Shown one piece after another: positions 1-12,000 of a DNA stretch of 64,000 bases (positions within the stretch are counted from its first letter, which is position 1; each line of letters starts with the position of its first letter). A program made the position numbers and the translations under genes. The notes beneath the pieces are model-generated. The model searched no databases and was not told the origin of the DNA. It saw only the letters and a program-made list of their open reading frames with translations. The DNA lies in the NCBI GenBank assembly GCA_018902385.1, contig JABSSW010000002.1:1-64000 (forward strand), written 5' to 3'. Source of the DNA: Physcia stellaris. Taxonomy: Eukaryota > Ascomycota > Lecanoromycetes > Caliciales > Physciaceae.

Positions 1-395
1 AAATCGTTCGCGAAACTTGTAAAAAAAATGACGCAAAAACATAAAAAAAAATGTCAAAATTCAAATATCGATTTTTGAAATTTTGCAAAAAAAAAATATC
101 GAAACGTTTGTCACAAAATGTTTGAAAAATAAATCAAATACATTATTTTTGCGCATTATTTTGTTGATTAATTTTTATGAAAATGATTAATGCAAAAACG
201 ATTCATGCGAAACGAATGATTGTTCAAATAAAAATATTCATTTTGTTCGAAAAATTTTGAAAATGTTTATGAATAACAATGTTTCAATCATTTAAACACA
301 ATGTTATTTTGTTGAATATTAATTTACATAATTTGAATTCGTGTTTGAATTATTTTTTATATCAATATTTGTCACGCGTGAATTGAAAATTAAAT
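1..395. repeat. Direct repeat, copy 1 (partner at 3046)
   Basis: Aligns by eye over its length with 3046-3440 in the same orientation. Differences are scattered single bases and small indels, many of them C/T or G/A. The copy starts at or before the window edge, so its true left end is unknown. It contains one paired 8-mer element at 139-159, conserved at the same relative place in the partner. No protein is recognisable. Confidence 0.8.
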
Positions 396-2737
396 GATAA
401 TGTATGATGATAATGTATTTTCGTTATTTAATCAATTTAAAAATCGAACATTATGAAATTTTTATCGTTCGTATTTTCGTTGTTTTCGAATTCGTTTTCG
501 TCATCGAATTTTTTTCACGTTGTTTTTTTTTTCGTCATTGTCGTCGTTTTTTGCATTTTTTTTTTTGATCGCATTGAAAAAATCGATTTTAATATTTCGA
601 TTTTTTCGCATTGTGCGAAAAAACAAAATCATTAATTGTTTTTCGCATTTTTTTCATCGTCAACAAAATTCGTCGTTTTCAATGCGCGAATTTTTATATC
701 GTCATAAAACGCGTTGCGCAATCAATTTCATTATTGAATACAAATATTTTTTATTGCGTTTTGCACGCGTTCAATGTCGTTATCGTTTTGCATTTAAAAT
801 GAATCATTAATGAAATCAACAAATTTTGACAAATTTTGACATTGAAAATTCATCGATTGTTGTGCAAATTTGAATTTTGTTGTTCGGACGTATAATTTCG
901 ATTGCATTTTTTTTGTATCGTTTTGTCGTGTTTGTTCGTCGAATTTTTTTATTTTGTTAATAAATTTCATTTTTTCAAAAGCACGTTAAAAATTAATTAA
1001 AAATCGCAATTTTTATATGTATTATTCGATTGATTATCATGATTGTCGTTTTCAATACGTGTATCGAACATTTTTTTTATCATTTTTTTTCAAAATTTTG
1101 CGATTTTTTTCATCAAATTCAAATCAAACAACAATTTTCATCAAATTTTTGAATTTAAACACAACGACATTGTCGACATTTTGTGCTTTTGTACAATTTG
1201 ATTTGAATATTCGATCAATGTTTTTTTTTCGCGATTAACGATATTTTTCAATTCGTCGAATAAATTTTAACAAATGTAAATTGTGCGAATTCGAACATTT
1301 TGAATGTAAATATCAACACGATAATGCGACAAAATAACGCATCATCATCAACAATGCTCAAAACGTACGTCGAATATAAATCAATACGAAACGATCGATA
1401 AAATGAAAACAAATTTGTAATTGAAATCATTAACAAACGTCATACGATAAACAATTCAATCATATTTGAAAACGAAAAAAACAAACGTGAAAATACAAAA
1501 TAATGTTTAATCGTCAAATTTGAAAATTTATTTGCAATAAAATTGATTAACATCGATAATGCGATATGATAACGCATACAATTTTAAAATATTCACAACG
1601 TAAATTTAAAAAAACGAAAAATAACGAATATTACAAAAAAATAATCGAATATGAAATGATTTATCAATATCAAAAAAAAAAAAAAACTGAAAATGTTATA
1701 AAAAATCGATCGAAAATTGTCGACACGCGATTGTCGTTTATCGAAAAAATTTAAACGTCGAAATCAAAAACAATATTTCGATGCAAAATATTTAATCAAA
1801 CATTCAACACGATCGCATCAATATTTTTGCAACGTTTGCAAATAAAACAAATTTGAATCGCAATAAAATGAATTTACTGATTGTTGAACAGATTTCGATA
1901 AAACGTATCAACAATTTTATTGAATAATCATTTATAATAATAATAAATAAATAAAATAATGCATGAAAATAATGCGTTGCCGATTAACATTAATTAAAAA
2001 TCGATGTCATCAATTTCATAAATCAATTTTTAAATGTTGTCGATTTTCAATCAAACAATGAAAATAACGAAAATAATATTGATAATAATTCGAAAAATGT
2101 TCAAAACACGAATAAATAATAATGCATGAAAATAATGCATAAATTAACAATTTTCAAAATTTATGATCGCGAAAATTGATTTGTTTGTTTCGTTTGTGAC
2201 GAATATTCAATCGTTCAAATATAAATTTTTGAACAACGTGATGCGCAAATTTCAATCGACAATCGATACGAAATTTGAAAAAAAAAAAAATGATGAAATC
2301 ATTGATGTCAATAATAATATCAATAATAATAATAATTTTTTTTTGATAAATCAAATAATGCATGAAAATAATGCATAAATTAACAAATTATAACAATTGT
2401 TAAAAATACGAAAATTTCAAAAAAATTCGCAATGAAAACGATTCAAAAATTTGAAAATCAAAAAAATGTCGAAAACAATATTTCGAATGAAAAAAAATTT
2501 GATGAAAATGAAAATTTGAATGCAAATCAATTCGATGATAATAATTTTGACGATAATGAAACGAATAACGATAACGATATTCGAATTTTGAATAAATCGA
2601 ATAATGCGTCAAAATAATGCACAAATTAACAAATCGAAAAACGTCGCATGAAAAAAACAAATCGACGAATAAATAATAACATTGATATAAACAAAAACAA
2701 AACGTCAATCAAAAAATCACAAAAATTGATTTTTATC

Positions 2738-2842
2738 GCGTTCAAATTTTTCGCGTTCAAATTTATTGCGTTCAAATTTTTTGCGTTCAAATTTTTTGCG
2801 TTCAAATTTTTTGCGTTCAAATTTTTTGCGTTCAAATTTGCA
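2738..2842. repeat. 15-bp minisatellite, seven tandem copies
   Basis: Unit GCGTTCAAATTTTTT repeated head to tail from 2738, with small variants in copies 1, 2 and 7. On the plus strand it reads as KFFAF repeats and on the minus strand as NLNAK repeats. Both are low complexity and probably not coding. Confidence 0.9.
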
Positions 2843-3045
2843 ATTCAATCGAACAAAAAATCAATCGCAAAACGTTTGAAATCATTGATTAAAAAAATGA
2901 CGAACAAATCGATAATGCATTCAAATTATGCGTTATCGAATATTGATTAACACATCAATAAAAACACAAACGAACAAAATTCGAAATGATCGCATTGCGC
3001 GAAATTAAACGTTTTCAAAAAATCATTGAATTATTAATTGCAAAA

Positions 3046-3440
3046 AAATCGTTCGCGAAATTTGTGAAAAAAATGATGCAAAAATAAAAAAAAATGTCAA
3101 AATTTAAATATCGATTTTTGAAATTTTGCAAAAAAAAATATCGAAACGTTTTTACAAAAATGTTTGAAAATAAATCAAATGCATTATTTTTGCGCATTAT
3201 TTTGATGATTAATTTTTATGAAATAATTTATGAAAAAACGATTCATGCGAAACGAATAATTTTTCAAATGAAAAATATTCATTTTGTTCGAAAAATTTTG
3301 AAAATGTTTGTGAACAACAACGTCACAATCATTTAAACACAACGTTAATTTTGTTGAATAATTAATTTACATAATTTAAATTCGCGTTTGAATTTTGTTT
3401 TTCAAATCGATATTTGTTATGAATGAAATGAAAATTGAAT
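3046..3440. repeat. Direct repeat, copy 2 (partner at 1)
   Basis: Second copy of the repeat at 1-395, starting with the same AAATCGTTCGCGAAA sequence. It carries the paired 8-mer element at 3180-3200. The two copies lie 3,045 bp apart. They could be long terminal repeats or fragments of one dispersed element; no flanking target-site duplication could be confirmed. Confidence 0.8.
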
Positions 3441-5460
3441 CGATTAACATTTAAAAAACGCGAAATGTCAAATTATGTATGTATTTGACGATTTTGTTGT
3501 CGAATTATCATCAAAATCATATAAAACGAAAACAAAATTTTTGTCAAATATAACGTAACAAAATATCATCAATTTTCATGTTGTTTATAATTGATTTCGA
3601 TTTATAACAATATTTCATGAAATAATAATAATATGATAAATGATTTTTTGTCAATTTTGAACAATACATTATATCATTATTTTTCATTTTAATTTTTGAA
3701 TTGTTAAAATTTTATTTATGTTTTTCAAATAACGCAATATAAATATGAATTTTAATTTTTGCATTAAATTATTGCGTGCAAAAAAATATTAAATATCGAA
3801 TTATTCGAATATTTAATTTTTCAAAAAATCAAAAATCATCATAAATAAAACAAAACAAATGTTCATAATAACAATATTTGTTTTTTAATAAAATTGAAAT
3901 TCATTTTCGATTGTTGAAAACAAATAATTTTAATACATCGAAATAAAAAAAAAAAATAAAATATCGATTTAAAAAAACGAAAAAATAATAAAATATTATT
4001 CGATTAATTTCGTATATAAATTAAAACAATACGATTTGATATGTTATTTCAAATATATTATATATGTTTGTATAAATCATTTAAATTATTGAAACATATA
4101 TTATTTATATTACAATCATAAATTTATAATTATATTTTATAATTATATTATATTTTTTATTATTTATATATTTTATTCGACATATGTTTCGATTGAAAAT
4201 GATTTAAAAAAATGATCAATTTTTGTGTGAAAAATTTCTCTTCTTTGTTTGTTCACGATTTTATAATTATATTATTATTTTATTAAATTTTATATTTTCA
4301 ATATGATTTTATTATAAAATGATTAATCTTGACGTCAAGAAAAAATTTTGCAAAGCACAATTTTTTTGTAATTTTATAATAATTTATATATAATATTTAT
4401 TGAAATGAAATTTTATTAATTGTTTAAATTATTTCGTACGTTTTTATTGTGATTATATTTTATTTTATTAATTGTTTAAATTATTGTATGTTAATATTTT
4501 AATTTCAAATTTGTATTTTTTAAAAACAAATATTTGTATCATATATATGTTTGAATTTGAATTGAAAAAACGTTTATATTGAATTTCAAATTTTTAATTT
4601 TAAAAATGTATTTCAATTAAATTTTAATTTTTTCAAAATTCGAATATAATTAATATCAATATTCGTTTTGAAAATTTCAATTGATTGAATTTTCAATGAA
4701 AAATTTATAACATTAATTTTTATATACGAATTAACATGTTCAATAATTTTTTAATTAATTTAATATTTTTGTTTTGAACAATTATTCGTTTTGCATGAAT
4801 AATTAATTTGTTAACAATTAATAAATATCAATAAAATTATAATTTCAAAATTCGAACAATTAAAAAAATATTTATTTTCGAATATATCAATGACATAAAT
4901 TTCGATTGTTTTTTGTAATATTTTCAAAACATTTGTTTGAATTCGCATTTCGACATTTTGATCAATTATTTCAAACAAAATTTTTCGAATCATTCGTTGA
5001 AATGACAATTTTGATATCATAAAATCAATCGATTTTTGATATTTTCGAATTTTTTAAAAACGTTCAATCGCGTTTTGTTTTTGATTCAATAAAAATCAAT
5101 TTGTGCGAATCAAATGCATTATCAATATGCATTATTTTTTTTGATTTCGATTTTTTGTTCGAAACATTATTCGAAACAATTTTACGCGAAATTTCAAAAA
5201 CGATCAAATCGATTTGAAAATTTTTTTGTTAAATCACGAATTTTTTTTTTGCGCGAATTTTTTTTTCAATATCATTTTCACGATTTTTATTTCGTGAATT
5301 TTTAATTCGTTTATTCACGATTTTTTTTCGCGAATTATTATTGATTTGAAATTGATCAATTCGTTTTTGAATCGTTAAAAATGCGACGATGTTTTCGTTC
5401 GCAACAATATCGTTAAATTTCGATATTTTTCGCGATTTTCGATGCACATTATCAATATTT

Positions 5461-5780
5461 TTTTCGAAATTTTCAACAAACGAATTGATTTTTTCATTTT
5501 TTTTGTTTTCGACATCATTCAAAAATTTCGTGATCATGATATTTAAAAAATCATTTTTCAATTTTTAATCGTCAAATGCATTATTATCAAACATTATTTC
5601 GATTCATTTTATCGATGATTTTTTCGAAATTTTCAACAAACGAATTGATTTTTTCATTTTTTTTGTTTTTGACATCGTTCAAAAACATCGTGATCATTGT
5701 ATTTAAAAAATCAATTATTAATTTTTAATCGTTGAATGCATTATTATTAAACATTATTTTGATTTATGTCATCGATGTTT
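5461..5780. repeat. Tandem duplication, 160-bp unit, two copies
   Basis: The sequence starting TTTTCGAAATTTTCAACAAA at 5461 recurs at 5621, and the rest of the unit follows in the same order with a few substitutions. Each unit contains one imperfect paired 8-mer element (5577 and 5737), so the duplication also copied that element. Confidence 0.85.
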
Positions 5781-6393
5781 TTTTTTGTTTTTTGTTCGTG
5801 TCATTCAATTCAAATTTTAAACATTTTTTCAAAATCGAAAAATCGATATCAATTTCGTTTTTCATGAATGTTTTATCGTTTCGCGAATTAAAATTTTCAA
5901 TTTCGAAAATGTTTGAATTTTGAAAATGTTTTGATAAATTTGTCGTTAAAAAATATTTTCGAACAAATTTTGTTGTATTATCAATAATATATTCAAACAA
6001 TAAAATGAAAAATACAAATTTTCAAATTTTATAAAATTCATGTTTGTTTGTGTTACGAGATAATTTATCAAATAAATTATTAATAATAGATTAATTAAAA
6101 TACTAAAGTGAAAATTGAAAAAAAAAAAAATCAACGTTTATACGATTTGAAAATTAAATTTTGCAATTATATGCGATTATGCGCAATTTAATTAATATTT
6201 TCGATATTTTGATTGAATGCAAATAATTTATGCATTATTTGTTTGCATTATCGATGATTATTGCAAATTTCATTTCAAATCGTTTATTATTAAATTTTGA
6301 AATCATAAAACGAAACATTTTTTTTATTGAACGACGAAAAACATTTTTCATCGCAATTTCATTATTTTCGTTTTTTCATCGTTTTATTAAATT

Positions 6394-8493
6394 TCAAATT
6401 TTCGAAACAACATTTTTAAATTTTGCATTTATCGTTCGATTATAATATTTGATTATTATCGTTTTTTCAATCGTTTTTTGATTCAACATTGTTCGATCAT
6501 ATTTACAAATTCGACGTGTCAAATTGAAAATTCGTTTCATTTTTATCGATAAAACAAAACAAAACAAAATATTTTTCGTCATTCGAATCAATCGAAAAAA
6601 TTCGAAACATTATCGTTTCAATATTGTCAATTAAAATTTTTTTCATGATTGATATAAAAAAATAACGTTCGATTTCGTTTTGTGATTGTTTCGATTTTCG
6701 ATTCGATCGCAAAATCGAATTAATAAAAAAATTTATTGTTTTGTTAAATTGAATTTCAATGCATTATTTTGATGCATTATTTTTTTATCGAACGATTAAA
6801 AAATAACGCGTTGAAAATCATTATATATTTTGTCATCATAATGATTTCGATAATAATTAAAAATCGTTTACGAACGTCGTTGATATACGCATGTTTTTTT
6901 TTTTTGTGATTTTTTCGAAATTGTCATTTTCATTTCAAATTTCATAAATCGATAATTTGTTGATTGAATTTAAAATATTAACAAAATCGTATATCAATTC
7001 ATCATTTTTTTTTTGTTTTCGCATAATATTTGAAAAGTTTTTGAATGATTTTCGCACAAACAATTAAAATTAATGATTTGTCGAAACATTGATTTTGTCG
7101 TATCGTGTCATTGAAATAATTCAAATGATCGTATAAAAAATTGAAAATTTTAAATTTAATTTGCACATTAATGTTCGTGATTCGAAAAACAATCAATGTA
7201 ATTTCGTAAAATGTTTTTAACATGTTTTCGAAAAATAAAATTTGATTTCAATCATCATCAAATATTCGAATTTTGACAATTTTGACATCGTTGCGATTTT
7301 TTTGAATTCATTTATCAACGAATCGTCGAAATTGATAAACACGTCGTATCATAAAATAACAAAAATTTCAACGAATTTTGACATTTTGTTTCAATTTTCG
7401 AAAACGTTTAATTTTTGTTTTTTTTTTGTAATTTCACAAAACGAATTTTTCGTTGCGAAAAAAAATTGATAACAATCGTCAAAACACGAATTTAATTATT
7501 TTGTTAACAAATGCATTATTTTTTTGCATTATCAAATTGATTTATTTTTTTGACGATTTTTGACATTTTTGTATTTTGTTCGATGTCATCGATTTGATCA
7601 TTTTTCAAACTTTGAATAACATCATCGTTAATAATTTCGATTTCAATCGAATTGATAAAATTTTGTGCGATTAAATTGCACACATGAATTAAACAATTCA
7701 TGAAATTTTGATTCACATTTCAATTAATGTTCATTTCAATCATCGTTAAATTCAATAATTGTTTGAAAATGCGATTATTGAATGCATTATCAATCGTGAT
7801 CGTTATTAATTTTTTTGTTATTTCATAAAATTTTAATATTGACAATAAAAATTTAACATTTTTTTTTCATGACAAACATTTAACGAAACAAAATCGATAA
7901 ATTTTTTTTGATATTGAAAATTAATATTCATTCAATATATCATCACATTTAAATAAACGATTTTTTGTTGATTGAATTAAACATTTAACGAAATAAAAAT
8001 TCGATCAACATTTTTCAATTCGTTTTTCAATTGATCACGAATTTTTTCATAATTTTTCGTTACAAATTGATTTAATTTGATGCGATGTGATAATTTCAAA
8101 ATGAATCGATTCATTTTCAAACATATTCGAAAATGTTCGTTTTCGATCGTTCGATAAAAAAAATCACAAACAATAAAAATTTTGATTAAATGTTTTTCAA
8201 AAAAATTTTCGTCGAATGTTGCACGAAAATCGAATTTGTTTTTTTTTTAATAAAAATAAATAAATGCATTATCAACATGCATTATTCAACAAATTTACAT
8301 TGACATTTTCGAAAAATTCGATTATTTTTTGAAAATCAAACGACATTGTTCGATTTTTTTTTTCAATTTTAAAACGATGTTTTGCGTTTTTCAAATGTTT
8401 GTTTATGACGTTGATGTCGTCATTTGCGTTTGACGAATGTTGTTGAATTTTATGACATGTTTTACAAACAATCATTGATGTTTCGTCAAACAT
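6394..8493 (-). mobile_element. Decayed hAT-family DNA transposon (transposase relic)
   Basis: Minus-strand fragments line up in order with hAT transposases. Near 8,380-8,470 there is a BED-type zinc-finger-like segment (CKTCHKIQQH with a later H-x5-H). Near 7,660-7,700 is a CLIHVCNLIAQNF block, like the hAT 'C..H..NL..Q.F' block. Near 7,030-7,220 are LKTFYEITL and later KLFKYYAKT, like 'LKPFYEATL...KYYSLT'. Near 6,430-6,540 is RIFNLTRRICKYDR followed by KTIEKTIIIKYYNRT, like the C-terminal 'RVFS.ARR..R.DR...K.IE....KYY' dimerisation region. Stops and frame changes separate the blocks, so the element is inactive. Paired 8-mer elements lie between blocks. Terminal inverted repeats were not found. 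Identification rests on motif resemblance. Confidence 0.65.
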
Positions 8494-9641
8494 TTTCGTT
8501 ATTTGAACAAATTTTTGTCAACATGAAACAATTTTATTTTTTTTGTTCGATCAATGTGAATTATTGTATTTTGTTTGAATTTTGTTCAAAATATTTTTAT
8601 CAAAATTGATTTGTTTTCATCATTTTAAAAAAACATTCGAATTTTTTTTTTTCAAAATACATATTTTTTATTGTTATGAAAATTAAAATCAAAATGTTTT
8701 GTTCGAAATTTTTTCGTCAATTTGATTATTTGATTTTGACGATTATCAAAAATTGAAATTATCGATAATTGAAATTTGTGATGATTATCAAAAATTGAAA
8801 TGATTGATTGTTGAAAATTGTCAATTGACATATCGTTATCGTCGTTCATGATGAACGAACTTTTTAAATTTTGAATTGAAAACGAAAAAAAATTCGAAAA
8901 CAATTCGAAATTCGACATTTTATTTGACATTTGAATAAATGATAAAAATAATGCAAAATAATAATGCAATTTGAAACATTAATTGTATATAACACGAAAT
9001 CAAATTTCAAAATAATGCACAAAAATAATGCAAATATGATAATTGCAATTGTTCGATGAAAATCTTGAATCAAAAAATAATATAATTCAAAAAATAATAA
9101 ATTGTCGAGAAAAATTGATAATAATTTCGAATACAAAATAATATTATGATTATCACGTTTGATTTATATGAAATAATGCAAAAAAAAAATTCGAAAATTC
9201 TGAAAAAAAAACATTTATAATTAATATCAAAAATATCGCGAAATAATGTAATACGTCATGAAATTAGAATTTTTGACGAATCAAATCAAATTCGACATCG
9301 AAATTTGAAATTTGATTCAAATTCAAATCAAATTTTGACATTCTGACTTGAAATTTGATTCAAACTCAAATTTTTTAACGTGTCAAAAGTTTGAATTTGA
9401 TTCAAATTCAAATTTAAATCGAAATTTTCGACTTGCAAATCGAATCAAATCGACGCATTCGAACTTGAAATTTGATTCGACGATCAATTTAATCAAAATA
9501 TTGAATTCAATTCAATTTCAACAAATGTTCAAAACGTCAATGATGTAATCGAAACATATCAACGCATTTTCATCATTATAATCAAAACAACGTTATTGAC
9601 GAAAAACATATCGATTTTTTTGTGATCAAACATCACATGCA

Positions 9642-12000
9642 ATGACGTATATCAAGAATCGACGTTCAGTCTCGTATCTGAAAAATCAATCATCGTTCGA
9701 AAATATCTACGAACAGTTTTCGAAATTGACGAACATGTATTCACTCGAATCAATCGTTTACGTCGTCATCAACAAGAAAATCAAAAATCATTTGAAATCG
9801 AATGTCGAAAAGAAAATTCTCATCGAATATGACGATGACATCATTTATCGAATTTACATATCGATTAGTCAAAAAATCGAACGCGTCAAAAATTTCGATA
9901 TTTACGATCATAAATCAACATCAAAAATTAACATCGAATTCGATGAAAATTTTATCGAATCAATTGTTGACTTAACAATGATGAACTTTTTTGTTATTTA
10001 CATTAAGTTCACGACAAAAGAGCAAAAAATTCAATTTCAAATTTTTCAAAACATTGAAATTCGATCACATATCGAAATCAGATTTTCAAATATCATTATA
10101 CAGAAGTCAGTGACGTCACAGCAGCAAAAAAGTTTTCAAAAATTTCACAAAAATACGTTACAATGCGTTCAAACAGAAAGACAATTCGAATAAATTTTTC
10201 TATGAATTTTATCGTTTACAATGTCATAATTTCTGTCAGTTTCACGATGTTTCACTTAGCAATGCGTGAATTGTTCGCAAATTGAAATTCAAATTTAAAT
10301 GATTTAATTGTTTTGTTCGACAACATTGTTGATTTTCAATCAATTTCAATTACAGACGCTGAATTTGATACGATCAATTTCGTTTCATTGTTGATCGATT
10401 ACGTCGAAAACATCGACGTTTTTTCGTTTGAAAAATTCATAACAATGTTGACGATTGACGAAAAAAAATCAAATAATTACAACGACGTCGCACGAAATTT
10501 TCATTTTTCACAATGACTAAAAACAATGAAAAAAAAATTCGATTTTTTATCGAAAAATCACATTTGAAATTTAATAAATTTTACGTTCGATGAAAAAAAA
10601 TCGTTGAACGATAAATGAATTTACAAATTCAAACGCAATGTCGATGACGTTGTAATACGATACAAAATTAAATGATGCGTCAAAATTTTTTTACAACAAT
10701 ACGACATTGATTTTGATCAAATTTTTGTTTTCGTCGTCAAATCAATGATTTTTCGAATTTTATTCGTCGTTGTCGTTTTTTTAAATTTGAAAATTGAACA
10801 AATGAACGTGAAAATCGCGTTTTTATACGAATTCATTGATTCAAATATTTACGTTAAATATTCGACAAAATATGACAATAACAAAACTATTTGCAAATTT
10901 AACAAAACATTATATAATTTGAAACAATTATTCAAATTTTGATATAAACGACTGTTCGAATTTTTTTTACAAAAATTAATTTTCAATTTTTTCGACGCGA
11001 ATCAAAACATATTCGTCACGAATGTTGATTTCAAAAATTTTATCATTATTACATAAATCGATAATATCAAAATCATTGTTTTCAATAAAATCATAATTAA
11101 TAAAACAAAAACGAAATTCAATAGCGTTTTCGATATAATTGATTTTGAATCAATAAATTTTTATTTTGATATAATCATTTTCAAAAATCGCGAAATGCAC
11201 ATAATTCGTTTTAATCAAAAAACATATATTCAACGTGTCGTTAAAAATTCGATTTACAAAATGCGAAATTAATTCGAACATTCATGAAAAAATTATTTAA
11301 TTCAATTTTCAACGTTAATCAAATTATCGATCGAAATATCAAACAATATCAAACAATGATGAATTCAATCATGTTTGCAATGATAAAAATCAAATCAAAT
11401 GTAACGAATGCGATTTTCATAATCAATCGATTTGTTCAAAATTTCAATTTTAATTATATCAAAACAATCAAACGTGTTATAATTTATTTCAATTTTACGA
11501 TCGATTTTTGCATAATTTACGACGATAATTTCAACAAAAATTAAACATCGAAACATATTGCGATGCAAATTGAATTCGTGACAAAATTTTCAAAAATTCA
11601 TCGAAACATATTTGTTTTTATTAAACGACGATTCGATAAATTGAATGTCAAAATTTCAATTTATCGTGATCACGTTTATTTGCGTCGTCGAATATATGAT
11701 TATATCATTCGTTGTCAAAGAAATTATTTAATTCAAACAATTATTCGTTGATTTACAAATTCAAAATCAATCGAACAATTACGTCAAAATATTGATAAAT
11801 ACGAACAATCAAAACGTTAAAACATTCAATGAGAATTCGATACATCATGATCGCATCAAACACGTCGATATCGTATATCATTATGTAAAAAACGAAATTA
11901 AAAAAAATTGCATTCAATTTAAATACATAACGATCGACATTATGTCAATCGACGATTTCATCAAATTTTTATTTTCGTTCAAATATTAACGATTTATCGA
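9642..12000 (+). mobile_element. Decayed Ty1/Copia retrotransposon (pol relic)
   Basis: Plus-strand fragments follow the Copia pol order. At 9,650-9,950, NRRSVSYLKNQSSFENIYEQ and following residues resemble the integrase C-terminal region ('NR.P...L...TP.E.......L..FG...YV...IGY....YR.Y'). At 10,745-10,940, LKIEQMNVKIAFLYEFID and KFNKTLYNLKQ match reverse transcriptase ('...I.QMDVKTAFL.G.L' and 'L.K.LYGLKQ'). At 11,345-11,500, YQTMMNSIMFAMI and VIIYFNFTID match 'Y...IGSLMYA..' and 'R.L.YL.GT.D'. At 11,860-11,980, HVDIVYHYVKNEI and later IDDFIKFL match the RNase H end ('HIDIRYHFIRE', 'AD.LTK.L'). Multiple stops make it inactive. LTRs were not identified. The 5' part keeps more CpT than its surroundings, suggesting a later insertion or lighter mutation. 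Confidence 0.8.

Larger units (their letters stand above)
139..9032. repeat. Dispersed 21-bp element: two TGCATTAT 8-mers, 5 bp apart
   Basis: At least 18 sites share 8 + 5 + 8 bp geometry. Sites (start): plus orientation TGCATTAT-N5-TGCATTAT at 139, 3180, 5115, 5577, 5737, 6231, 6760, 7512 and 8265; reverse orientation ATAATGCA-N5-ATAATGCA at 1321, 1556, 1956, 2119, 2355, 2601, 2912, 8948 and 9012. Most sites match all 16 fixed bases; a few differ at one or two (for example AACATTAT at 5590 and 5750, CGCATTAT at 152 and 3193). The 5-bp spacer sequence varies but its length does not. I saw no copy in the right-hand AT-rich block. Function is unknown; this is a pattern, not a recognised family. 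Confidence 0.8.

Noticed and set aside
2400-2950. Frames of about 60-100 codons with FFAFK or NLNAK repeats
   Set aside because: Translation of the 15-bp minisatellite and AT-rich filler, no conserved protein.
1-9640. CRISPR-like array reading of the 21-bp repeats
   Set aside because: Spacing is irregular (about 60-2,000 bp), orientation flips, there are no cas genes, and the genome is eukaryotic.
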